Assembly (NCBI GenBank): GCA_021852325.1
Contig: JAJZNM010000124.1
Span: 1-7,643 of the forward strand
Direction: 5' to 3'
DNA: 7,643 nucleotides
From: Pseudomonadota bacterium
Lineage (GTDB): Bacteria > Pseudomonadota > Gammaproteobacteria > JAKAQQ01
Part shown: positions 1-5,954 of the stretch, piece after piece
How the letters are laid out: every line of letters begins with the position of its first letter
How positions within the stretch are numbered: position 1 is the first letter of the stretch
Made by a program: the position numbers and the translations under genes
Notes under the pieces: generated by a model
What the model was told of the DNA's origin: nothing
The model's input: the letters and a program-made list of their open reading frames with translations, nothing else
Database searches by the model: none

Positions 1-1
1 T

Positions 2-322
2 GACCTGCTCATCCGGCTCGGCTATGGCCTGAACCTGACTGAAGACGTGGTTGCCCACCAGCCGATCGACCCGGATGCCCGGTATTATTTCGACCCGCTC
101 TCCGGTGCACGGCGCGCGGACGCAGGTGGCGGCTGGAGCGTGAGGGGGGCATCGCTGATCGCGCTTGCGCAAGGACAGCTGGATGATCGCCAGTCTCTTG
201 AGGAGGCCCGGCACCTTCTGGCGTTGGTCTATGAGGCCCACCTCGGGCCAGGCGTACTCAGGGTGCGGCACTGGCTCGAGTCGCTCATGGCTTTTTCAGG
301 TGAGACGGGAGCCCATCCGTGA
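2..322 (+). CDS. recO: DNA repair protein RecO, C-terminal part (5' end outside window)
   Basis: Only the last 106 codons are visible, and the reading frame is open to the left edge. RecO is a cytoplasmic recombination mediator that, with RecR, helps load RecA on SSB-coated single-stranded DNA and anneals complementary strands. The visible part begins with LLIRLGYGLNL, the well-conserved 'LGYG' segment of RecO. It continues with a YYFDPLSGARRA stretch equivalent to the region that carries zinc-binding cysteines in many other RecO proteins; no cysteine is present here, as in enterobacterial RecO. It ends in a helical region (LLALVYEAHLG, then RHWLESLMAF) typical of the RecO C-terminus. The TGA stop overlaps the GTG start of pdxJ (GTGA). 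Position next to pdxJ and acpS is the usual gammaproteobacterial order and supports the call. Confidence 0.88.
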   Translation, partial: DLLIRLGYGLNLTEDVVAHQPIDPDARYYFDPLSGARRADAGGGWSVRGASLIALAQGQLDDRQSLEEARHLLALVYEAHLGPGVLRVRHWLESLMAFSGETGAHP

Positions 323-1071
323 AGACGTCCGCCGCCTCGAAGATCCGCTTGGGAGTCAATATCGACCATGTGGTGACCCTGCGTGAGCTCCGCGGAACCC
401 CCTACCCGGATCCAGTCCAGGCCGCCCATCTTGCGGAACGGGGCGGGGCCGACAACCTCACGGTCCATCTCCGTGAGGATCGCCGACACATCCAGGACGC
501 AGATGTGCGGGCCTTGCTCGATGCGATCCGCCTGCCCTTGAATCTCGAGATGAGCCTCGCGGATGACATCGTCGCTGTGGCCCGCCTCGTGCGGCCCCCG
601 ATGGTGTGCATCGTTCCCGAACACCGGGCGGAACGCACCACGGAAAGCGGTCTCGCCGTCCGGCGGGAGAGGAAGCGGCTCGATCCGGTCGTGGAATCCT
701 TCCACGCGCTCGGGATCCGGGTTTCACTGTTCGTCGACCCCGTGCCCGAGGAGATCGAGGCGGTCGCCTTGCTCCGTGCCCATGCGGTCGAGCTCCATAC
801 CGGCCCTTTTGCCCGTGCGCCGGATGCAGAAGCACGGCAGCGGTGCTGGGAAATCTTGGCACGCGCCGCGGAGCTGGCCGATGGGCTCGGGCTCGAAGTC
901 CATGCCGGCCATGGGCTCCACTACGGGAATGTCGAACAGGCCGCACGCCTCCCGCACGTCCGGACATTCAATATCGGCCATGCGATCGTGTGCGAATCTG
1001 TCCTCACGGGAATGGAGCATGCCGTCCGCCGCATGAAGCGCCTGATCGACTGTGCTGGAGTCCCCGGATGA
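319..1071 (+). CDS. pdxJ: Pyridoxine 5'-phosphate synthase PdxJ
   Basis: PdxJ (250 aa, normal length) condenses 1-deoxy-D-xylulose 5-phosphate with 3-amino-2-oxopropyl phosphate to give pyridoxine 5'-phosphate, the last ring-forming step of the DXP-dependent vitamin B6 pathway, in the cytoplasm. Family signatures are clear: LGVNIDHVVTLRELRGT at residues 11-27, YPDPVQAA at 29-36, TVHLREDRRHI at 48-58, NLEM at 75-78, VELHTG near 157-162, HAGHGLHYGNV at 195-205 and FNIGHAIV at 217-224. By family alignment H50, E77 and H198 match the catalytic residues known in E. coli PdxJ (H45, E72, H193). The segment after GHAIV reads CES where many members have ARA-like residues, a small oddity. The GTG start is supported by GGGAG about 7 nt upstream and by the 4-nt overlap with recO. 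The stop overlaps the acpS start (ATGA), so the genes are probably co-transcribed and translationally coupled. Confidence 0.97.
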   Translation: MKTSAASKIRLGVNIDHVVTLRELRGTPYPDPVQAAHLAERGGADNLTVHLREDRRHIQDADVRALLDAIRLPLNLEMSLADDIVAVARLVRPPMVCIVPEHRAERTTESGLAVRRERKRLDPVVESFHALGIRVSLFVDPVPEEIEAVALLRAHAVELHTGPFARAPDAEARQRCWEILARAAELADGLGLEVHAGHGLHYGNVEQAARLPHVRTFNIGHAIVCESVLTGMEHAVRRMKRLIDCAGVPG

Positions 1072-1484
1072 TCATCGGTGTGGGGACCGACCTGGTCCCG
1101 ATCGAACGGGTGCAAAGACTCTGGGCACGCCACGGTTCCCGGGCGCTCGAACGCATCCTCACGGAACCGGAACAGGCGCTGGCTGCCTCGCAGCGCGATC
1201 CCGTGCGTTTCCTCGCGATGCGCTTTGCCGGAAAGGAGGCGGTGGCCAAGGCGTTCGGAACCGGCTTCCGGGGACTCGTTTCTCTCCAGTCCTTGAGCAT
1301 TCTCCCGGATGCCTGGGGCAAGCCCGTGGTCCGCTGTTCCGATGCGCTGGATGCGGAGCTCGACCGTCGTGGGATTGTGGGCGTCGAGGTCAGCCTGAGC
1401 GATGCGGCTGGGCTGGTGCTGGCGTTTGCGGTGGTTTGGGGTGGGTCCGCGAGCGTTTCAGGGCCAGCCGGATCGCGCGGGTAA
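1068..1484 (+). CDS. acpS: Holo-[acyl-carrier-protein] synthase AcpS
   Basis: AcpS (138 aa) transfers the 4'-phosphopantetheine arm of coenzyme A to the conserved serine of apo-ACP, activating it for fatty acid synthesis. Sequence evidence: the N-terminal IIGVGTDLVPIERV with the magnesium-binding Asp at residue 8, and RFLAMRFAGKEAVAKAFGTG at 48-66 with the metal-binding Glu57. The C-terminal VEVSLSDAAG corresponds to the VTLADE stretch of E. coli AcpS, so the missing SxSH histidine is not a defect. The ATG overlaps the pdxJ stop (ATGA) and has GGAG about 7 nt upstream. Most AcpS proteins end near the AFAVVW strand at residue 124. Here about 14 Gly/Ser-rich residues follow, encoded entirely opposite the end of the converging histidine kinase gene; the last 95 bp of acpS overlap that gene. 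The longer starts in this frame lie inside pdxJ and lack family similarity. Confidence 0.95.
   Translation: MIIGVGTDLVPIERVQRLWARHGSRALERILTEPEQALAASQRDPVRFLAMRFAGKEAVAKAFGTGFRGLVSLQSLSILPDAWGKPVVRCSDALDAELDRRGIVGVEVSLSDAAGLVLAFAVVWGGSASVSGPAGSRG
1390..1484. other. 95-bp convergent 3' overlap of acpS and the kinase gene
   Basis: The acpS stop (TAA at 1482-1484) lies inside the kinase gene, and the kinase stop (TGA, 1392-1390) lies inside acpS. The overlap encodes AcpS residues from about 108 to the end and the last 31 kinase codons, which are the end of the receiver's final helix and a Pro-rich tail. No hairpin terminator is visible in or beside the overlap, so the two transcripts are expected to be complementary at their 3' ends. 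Confidence 0.95.
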
Positions 1485-4125
1485 GGTCCGCTTCCCGGAT
1501 CGGCTTGATCAGGTAATCTTGGATACCGACGTTCAGGGCTTCAAGACGGCTTTCCGTGAGGATGTCCGCGCTGATGGCGATCAAGGGCAGGCCCGGGTAG
1601 CGGCCGACAATGGCCCGGGCTGTCTGGATACCGTCGAGGTTCGGCATGTGGATATCGAGCAGCACGAGATCCCAGTTCACCTTCGCGATCTCCTCGAGGA
1701 GGGACGCCCCGTCCGCGCATGCCAGAACCTCGGCGCCTTGGTGCGTCAGCATGCGCGCGAGGAGGGTGCGGTTGACGTTGTTGTCTTCGGCGAGCAGGAC
1801 CTTGATGCCACTGAGACCGGGAGGAGGGTCCGGGTCGGGGTGACCCTGGAGCGGATCGGTGGCGTCCTGCGGAGGGGGTTTTGAGAGGATCTTCGCCACC
1901 GTTTCATCGAGCGGCGTCCAGTCGGGATCTTCGTGCGGCGGGCCGGAATCCGGGTGGTCGATCCGATTCCGGACCGCTGCCAATGCCGCTTTCAGGGAGG
2001 TGAGCCTGAGAAATCCGGCGGTGCCCTCGAGCACGTGCAAGGCTTCATGAACAGCGACGGGATCGTTCTGGGCAGAGGCGCGCTTGAGCGCGGCGATCTG
2101 GACCGGCAGTTCCCGGTTCAAGAGATCCGACAACTCCCGGTCCCTGCTCCATTCGCCTTCCGAATCGAGCAGTCTCGAGAGGGCGAGATGGAGATCCCGC
2201 CGGCCGGCATGCATCGGGATGGCCTGACCCGTGAGGAGCCGTCCGATCTTCCGGAGTTGCCCGCGATCGACACTGGCAGCCAGGATCAGATGCCTGGCGG
2301 TTGCGGGCGGGCATGAGCCGGCCTGGGACTCGCCCCCCCCCAGGATCCGCGTGCTCGATCCGATGTCGACGATCGTGACCGTGGCATCGGGCGGGGACTC
2401 CGCTTCCCGGGACGGAGGATCCGCAGAACCGGCCGGGCAGACCGTGAGTCCCCATTGCCGAAACAGGTGGGCAAACCGTTCCCGGAAGGGCTCCGGGCCC
2501 AGAAGCCGGATCGTACCGGCTACGTGCGGCGGGGTTTCGGAATCGGAACCGGGTTTCGGATCGTTCAAAAACTCGAGCTTCACTGTGAAGCGGCTGCCGC
2601 GTTCCGGTTCACTATCAACCTGGATCGTCCCTTTCATCGCCTCGATCAGGCGTCGGCAGATCGCCAGCCCGAGACCCACGCCACCCTGGACCCGGGACAG
2701 GTTGACCTCCGCTTGGGTGAAGGGCTCGAAGATGCGGTTGAGATCCTGCGAAGACAGACCCACACCACTGTCTTCGACGACAAACTCGAACGCCGTGGCC
2801 GTGGGTCCGGCGTGCCAGCGCAGGATTACACGAACCAGTCCACGCTCCGTGAACTTGATCGCGTTGCCGATCAGGTTGTTGAAAATCTGGCGCAGTTTCC
2901 CGGCATCGGCCAGGACGACGGGAGCGGCAACACCGTCGAGATCCGGCAGGAGGTCCAGCCCTTTCTGCCAGGCATGGGGGGCGAGCATTGCGATCGACTC
3001 TTCCAGCAGGACCTGGATGTTGCAGGGCTCATGCAGGAGATCCAGGTGACCGGCTTCGATCCGGGACAGTCGCAAGACCTGGTCGATCAGCTCGAGCAGG
3101 TTCTGGCTAGAGCGCTGGATCAGCGCCAGATATTCCCGCTGGTCAGCATCGAGGGATGTGCCGGCCAGGAAATCCACATAACCGAGAATGGTGTTCATGG
3201 GGGTACGGATTTCGTGGTTAATGTTGGCCAGAAAATCGGTTTTGGCCCGATTGGCCGCAACGGCTTGCTTGCGGGCCAGGTCCAAGGCCACGTTTTTGAT
3301 CTCGACTTCTTCAAGCGTCTCTCGGAGCTCCTGGGTGGCTTGTTCCACCTCGGCTTCGAGTTGGTTCGTGCTTTGTTCGATCTGGGCTGCAAGCTGGTTG
3401 ATTCCCGCTTCGAGCTGGCCGAGTTCACCGGAGGACTGCGGATTCAGGCGGATCGACATCGCGCCTTGAGCGAGTTTCTGTACGGATCTCGACATTTGCA
3501 CCAGGGGAGCGGTAATGGAACGGCTCATGCGTGCGGCCAGGATGAACGTGGCGATGAGGCCGGCCAGCATGAGCAGCAGTCCCTCGAGGATGATACGGCT
3601 TTCCTGCACACTCACGTGGCGGGTCGAGAGCGTGAGGCGGATGAAGCCGATCGTCTGCTCGGGCAGACGCGCCGCTCGCTGGGGCTTCTGGAAGAGGCCC
3701 TGATTGGGGTTCAGGCGCAGTTGACGAAGCACGATGGGCGTTTCGAAAATCCAGTGCTCGGGAGTCGGGCGTGACAGGAGGTTCACGAGATAGGCCGCAC
3801 TGGCCTCGGCGAGGCTGTGCCGCGGTTCGCGTCTGTGGCCCTTGACCAGGATGCGACCCGTGCGCGTCATGATCGTGACTTCGGAAACGGCGGACTGGAT
3901 CAGTGCGGAATGGATCAGATGGTCCAACAGGGTCCGGTTCCGCGTCAGGACGCCATATTGGGCTGCCGGTGCGAGCTGTTTCGACAACGTGCGTCCGAGA
4001 TTTCTCCTGGAGTTGCGCAGCGCGGACAGGTTGGTCGACACGAAATACGTCGCGAGGGCGATCGAGATCAGGGCGGCCGGTCCCCAGGCGATCAGGAGCA
4101 CTCGGCCGCGGATACCGAGCTTCAT
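1390..4125 (-). CDS. BarA/GacS-like membrane hybrid sensor histidine kinase (HAMP-HisKA-HATPase-pseudoREC-Hpt-REC)
   Basis: This 911-aa inner-membrane phosphorelay kinase has a BarA-like layout. It contains TM1 (about 9-31), a periplasmic sensor region (about 32-178, with the BarA-like stretch LAPAAQYGVLTRNR) and TM2 (about 179-199). HAMP follows (about 199-250), then a Gln/Glu-rich coiled coil (about 247-290). HisKA has H304 in NHEIRTPM, and HATPase has the N-box NNLIGNAIKF (416-425), EDSGVGL (451-457) and GGVGLGLAI (481-489). A degenerate receiver (about 537-652) lacks the N-terminal acidic pair and the KP motif. An Hpt-like domain (about 660-750) has H697 in HVLEGTAGF. After a Pro/Asp-rich linker comes an intact receiver (774-890) with E780/D781, D824 in LLDIHMP and K874. 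E. coli BarA has the receiver before the Hpt; here the order is reversed. A G9 tract lies in codons 595-598. The ATG overlaps the upstream gene's stop (ATGA) and has no Shine-Dalgarno, suggesting translational coupling. The likely output is a UvrY/GacA-type regulator, not present in this window. Confidence 0.93.
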   Translation of the reverse strand: MKLGIRGRVLLIAWGPAALISIALATYFVSTNLSALRNSRRNLGRTLSKQLAPAAQYGVLTRNRTLLDHLIHSALIQSAVSEVTIMTRTGRILVKGHRREPRHSLAEASAAYLVNLLSRPTPEHWIFETPIVLRQLRLNPNQGLFQKPQRAARLPEQTIGFIRLTLSTRHVSVQESRIILEGLLLMLAGLIATFILAARMSRSITAPLVQMSRSVQKLAQGAMSIRLNPQSSGELGQLEAGINQLAAQIEQSTNQLEAEVEQATQELRETLEEVEIKNVALDLARKQAVAANRAKTDFLANINHEIRTPMNTILGYVDFLAGTSLDADQREYLALIQRSSQNLLELIDQVLRLSRIEAGHLDLLHEPCNIQVLLEESIAMLAPHAWQKGLDLLPDLDGVAAPVVLADAGKLRQIFNNLIGNAIKFTERGLVRVILRWHAGPTATAFEFVVEDSGVGLSSQDLNRIFEPFTQAEVNLSRVQGGVGLGLAICRRLIEAMKGTIQVDSEPERGSRFTVKLEFLNDPKPGSDSETPPHVAGTIRLLGPEPFRERFAHLFRQWGLTVCPAGSADPPSREAESPPDATVTIVDIGSSTRILGGGESQAGSCPPATARHLILAASVDRGQLRKIGRLLTGQAIPMHAGRRDLHLALSRLLDSEGEWSRDRELSDLLNRELPVQIAALKRASAQNDPVAVHEALHVLEGTAGFLRLTSLKAALAAVRNRIDHPDSGPPHEDPDWTPLDETVAKILSKPPPQDATDPLQGHPDPDPPPGLSGIKVLLAEDNNVNRTLLARMLTHQGAEVLACADGASLLEEIAKVNWDLVLLDIHMPNLDGIQTARAIVGRYPGLPLIAISADILTESRLEALNVGIQDYLIKPIREADLTRAIRLALKRSRTHPKPPQTPAPAQPHRSG
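2333..2341 (-). repeat. G9 homopolymer in the kinase gene
   Basis: Nine C on the plus strand give nine G in the coding sequence, covering the end of Leu595 and Gly596-Gly598 in the degenerate receiver. Such tracts are prone to slippage. Loss of one G would move reading to a frame that stops near 2286, and gain of one G to a frame that stops near 2045. Both stops come before the Hpt histidine codon (2037-2035). Confidence 0.9.
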
Positions 4126-5096
4126 GCGGGCGGGTGTGGGTGGAGAGATGACGGGTGTGCCCGGAGGCGCTCCAGTATCTCGTGGATAGGCGGGAGGGTG
4201 ATCCCGAGCGTGCGGGCGATGTTGCGGTTCAGGAAGAGCTTGAATCGCGAGGGATAGGCAGGTCTCGGGAGACTTGCGGGGGCCGCGGAGAGATGGCGGA
4301 TCCAGGCCAGGGTCTGACCTGAAAACTCGGCCGGTGTCGTATATACGGCAGCAAGTGCGCCCGCCTGGACGTAGGCCGGTGCATAGCTGATGATCGGCAC
4401 ACCATAATGGATCGTGCGCAACAGGATGGTGGGCAGGGTGACGGCATTGTAGACCGTCTCGTCCGGGAACTCGATCAGGGCATCCGTGCCGGGCAGGACG
4501 AAGCGGAAGGCGCTGAAAATGGCATGCAGGCGATCCGGGACGATGATGATGTGGGCCGCATCCCCGAGGCGCCTTGCCGCCTGCTGGATTCTCGGTTTGC
4601 GCCAGCTCTGGCCCTTGCTGAGTACCGTCGAGATGGCATGCAGTCCTGGCACCAGTGCCTTGGCCAGTGACAGGAACCGGCCGAGCGGCTGGTTGAGATA
4701 GATGGCCGAAAGGCGTTTCGTCGGCCCGAGTTTCCGCTTCGCGCGCTGGAAATCATGACGCGTGACGTACACGCACAGGATGGGGTCCTCCAGGTTGAGG
4801 CGGAGGGCGCGGTCGAGGTTTCCGGGACCGACCACGACCACAAGACGTGCCTGGTCCGGGATCTGTGGATTCCGAGCCCCGGATCCCGTCCGAGATGCAT
4901 CATGGAGATACACGATGTCGACCGGGTGAATGCCCGCCTGTGCAAGCCCGGTGGCCAGGTCCCCGGTGTAGTGCCGGTACGTGGCGAGACGCCTCGAGCT
5001 CACAAGCACGAGCGGTCCGAGCGGCTGGCCATTGATCCGTGGCGGGGTGCCGAGCAGGAGCAGGGCGAGACAGAGCGGGAAGCCCATTTTACGCAT
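4122..5096 (-). CDS. Secreted substrate-binding-like protein, ABC_sub_bind (COG2984) type, partner of the kinase
   Basis: This is a 324-aa putative periplasmic binding protein. The N-terminus MRKMGF plus a hydrophobic run PLCLALLLLG looks like a Sec signal peptide, with possible cleavage around residues 21-23; no lipobox is evident. The mature part resembles ABC_sub_bind proteins: an early VLVSSRR strand, LVVVVGPGNL (85-94), AIYLNQPLGRFLSLAKALVP (131-150), YNAVTLPTILL (216-226), GVPIISYAPAYVQAGALAAV (232-251) and a closing NRNIARTLGITLPP (290-303), which is the family's usual C-terminal motif. No ABC permease or ATPase gene is nearby. The gene instead overlaps the kinase start by 4 nt, so a role as a ligand-presenting sensor subunit is inferred rather than transport; the ligand is unknown. 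Two starts are possible (5096 or 5087) and neither has a Shine-Dalgarno. The C-terminal tail is rich in Pro and His (HPSSLHPHPPA). Confidence 0.8.
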   Translation of the reverse strand: MRKMGFPLCLALLLLGTPPRINGQPLGPLVLVSSRRLATYRHYTGDLATGLAQAGIHPVDIVYLHDASRTGSGARNPQIPDQARLVVVVGPGNLDRALRLNLEDPILCVYVTRHDFQRAKRKLGPTKRLSAIYLNQPLGRFLSLAKALVPGLHAISTVLSKGQSWRKPRIQQAARRLGDAAHIIIVPDRLHAIFSAFRFVLPGTDALIEFPDETVYNAVTLPTILLRTIHYGVPIISYAPAYVQAGALAAVYTTPAEFSGQTLAWIRHLSAAPASLPRPAYPSRFKLFLNRNIARTLGITLPPIHEILERLRAHPSSLHPHPPA

Positions 5097-5102
5097 AAAA
5101 TG
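5085..5102. promoter_or_regulatory. Inverted repeat 7-4-7, candidate operator between divergent units
   Basis: The sequence CATTTTA-CGCA-TAAAATG is a perfect inverted repeat with 7-bp arms and a 4-bp spacer. It spans the start codon of the binding-protein gene and the -10-like box facing the exonuclease. It is strikingly AT-rich for this GC-rich window. It could be an operator for a dimeric regulator, but both arms contain ATG, so it may simply reflect the start region (Met-Arg-Lys-Met on the minus strand). A binding role is inference. Confidence 0.4.
5096..5101 (+). promoter_or_regulatory. Candidate -10 box for the exonuclease-rlmD-CYTH unit
   Basis: TAAAAT matches TATAAT at 5 of 6 positions and would place a transcript start near 5108, leaving a leader of about 37 nt before the GTG at 5145. 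No convincing -35 is present upstream. It lies in one arm of the inverted repeat at 5085-5102 and only a few bases from the opposing -10 box, so the two promoters, if real, could not easily be occupied together. Confidence 0.25.
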
Positions 5103-5111
5103 ATTCTATCA
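5103..5111 (-). promoter_or_regulatory. Candidate extended -10 promoter for the binding protein-kinase unit
   Basis: Reading the minus strand, TGA-TAGAAT occurs just before the gene: a TGn extended -10 element joined to a hexamer matching TATAAT at 5 of 6 positions. No good -35 is visible at 16-18 bp spacing, which is tolerated with extended -10 promoters. Transcription would begin about 6-7 nt downstream, at or next to the ATG at 5096, implying a leaderless or nearly leaderless mRNA. This fits the absence of a Shine-Dalgarno before that ATG. Confidence 0.4.
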
Positions 5112-5130
5112 GGGGGTGATCAGCCGGAAC

Positions 5131-5136
5131 AGGGGG
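5131..5136 (+). promoter_or_regulatory. Ribosome binding site of the exonuclease (decides the GTG start)
   Basis: AGGGGG ends 8 nt before the GTG at 5145. The earlier in-frame ATG at 5100 has no purine-rich stretch before it. The same CAGGGGG heptamer also occurs 20 bp upstream (5110-5116), without a start codon at a usable distance in this frame. Confidence 0.6.
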
Positions 5137-5144
5137 CCTTTTGC

Positions 5145-5954
5145 GTGTCGGAAACGGTTCTCGCATTTGATATCGAGACGATACCCGATATCGAACTCGG
5201 GGCACGGCTTTACGGGCTCGAGACACTCGAAGTGCCGCAACAGTTCGAGGCGCTGCTCCAGAAGCGCAGACAGGACGCTTCGGGCAGCGAGTTCATGCCC
5301 ATCCATCTCCACCGGGTGATCGTAATCGGCATGGTCCACAAGACATCGGAGGGATTGCGATGCCTCTCGCTCGGATCGGACATCGCGACCGAGCGTGAGC
5401 GGATCGAGCGGTTTTTTTCGGGTCTCGAACGCTGGGTTCCACGCCTCGTCTCCTGGAACGGGACCCAGTTTGACCTGCCCGTCCTGAATTACCGCTCGCT
5501 ACGCTACGGCATCTGTGCACCCCGTTACTGGGAAACCGGCGAACGGCATCCGGACTTCCGCTACAACAATTACCTGTCACGCTACCATTGGCGTCATACG
5601 GACCTCATGGATGTCCTCGGCGGATACCAGTCCGGTCGCAACGCGGTCCGTCTCGCGGAAGCGGCGCAACTCGTCGGTTTGCCCGGGAAAATGGGGTTTT
5701 CCGGTGATCAGGTACTGGAGCAATATCTCGCTGGCGCCCGCGAGCGGATCGACCGCTATTGCGAGACGGACGCACTGAACACGTACCTGCTCTTTCTCAG
5801 GCTCGAAAAGATGCGGGGGCGACTTTCCGCGGAGGCGTTCCGGTCGGCCAGTGATGAGGTCGAGAGCTGGCTTGGCTCACAAGCCGATCCGTATTGGCGG
5901 GATTTCCGGGTCCACTGGGACCTGGCGCGATGGCATGCCGAGGAGGGGTCTTGA
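5145..5954 (+). CDS. PolB-type 3'-5' exonuclease (DnaQ-like fold, DNA_pol_B_exo2 family)
   Basis: This is a 269-aa predicted cytoplasmic nuclease related to the proofreading domain of family B DNA polymerases but lacking a polymerase. All three exonuclease motifs are visible: Exo I FDIET (D9, E11 in FDIETIPD), Exo II NGTQFDLP (N105, D110) and Exo III YCETD (Y205, D209). Further family-like segments are FMPIHLHRVIVIGMV (50-64) and HTDLMDVLGGY (151-161). These acidic residues would bind two divalent metals for 3'-5' hydrolysis; the physiological substrate is not established. The GTG start at 5145 is chosen because AGGGGG lies 8 nt upstream and family members begin just before the FDIETIPD motif. 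An in-frame ATG at 5100 would add 15 unsupported residues and has no Shine-Dalgarno. The stop overlaps the TTG start of rlmD, so the two are probably one operon. The divergent binding-protein gene begins 48 bp away. Confidence 0.9.
   Translation: MSETVLAFDIETIPDIELGARLYGLETLEVPQQFEALLQKRRQDASGSEFMPIHLHRVIVIGMVHKTSEGLRCLSLGSDIATERERIERFFSGLERWVPRLVSWNGTQFDLPVLNYRSLRYGICAPRYWETGERHPDFRYNNYLSRYHWRHTDLMDVLGGYQSGRNAVRLAEAAQLVGLPGKMGFSGDQVLEQYLAGARERIDRYCETDALNTYLLFLRLEKMRGRLSAEAFRSASDEVESWLGSQADPYWRDFRVHWDLARWHAEEGS
5941..5946 (+). promoter_or_regulatory. Ribosome binding site of rlmD (supports the TTG start)
   Basis: AGGAGG, followed by GGTC and then TTG at 5951, is a near-perfect Shine-Dalgarno core inside the last codons of the exonuclease. 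The spacing of 4 nt is somewhat short, but it lies far better for the TTG than for the ATG at 5930, which it follows. Confidence 0.6.

Noticed and set aside
458..967. Arg/Pro-rich antisense frame opposite pdxJ
   Set aside because: Composition is that of a shadow frame (RAR, RPP, GRR runs) and pdxJ on the other strand is unambiguous.
606..1067. Upstream extension of the acpS frame to an ATG at 606
   Set aside because: The extension lies within pdxJ, has no family similarity, and the ATG at 1068 with a Shine-Dalgarno matches the conserved AcpS N-terminus exactly.
1389..1400. Apparent loss of the AcpS SxSH histidine (SLSDAAG)
   Set aside because: E. coli AcpS has a similar histidine-free stretch (TLADER) at this place, so this is normal for the gammaproteobacterial type.
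1485..1560. Search for a bidirectional terminator between acpS and the kinase
   Set aside because: No stem-loop with a T-run was found in or around the overlap on either strand.
2455..3774. A 439-codon open frame on the plus strand opposite the kinase
   Set aside because: It lies fully antisense to a kinase with intact HAMP, HisKA and HATPase motifs, shows no recognisable protein features, and long antisense frames are expected in GC-rich genes with biased third positions.
5110..5136. Direct repeat CAGGGGG, 20 bp apart, as a regulator site
   Set aside because: The second copy is explained as the Shine-Dalgarno of the exonuclease, and a G-rich heptamer repeated once in this composition is weak evidence.
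4755..5144. Upstream extension of the exonuclease frame to 4755 or to the ATG at 5100
   Set aside because: Most of it runs antisense to the binding-protein gene, and the FDIETIPD motif expected near the N-terminus follows the GTG at 5145, which has a good ribosome site.
5412..5418. T7 run inside the exonuclease gene
   Set aside because: It is too short and lacks a preceding GC hairpin to be a terminator, and Phe-Phe coding explains it.
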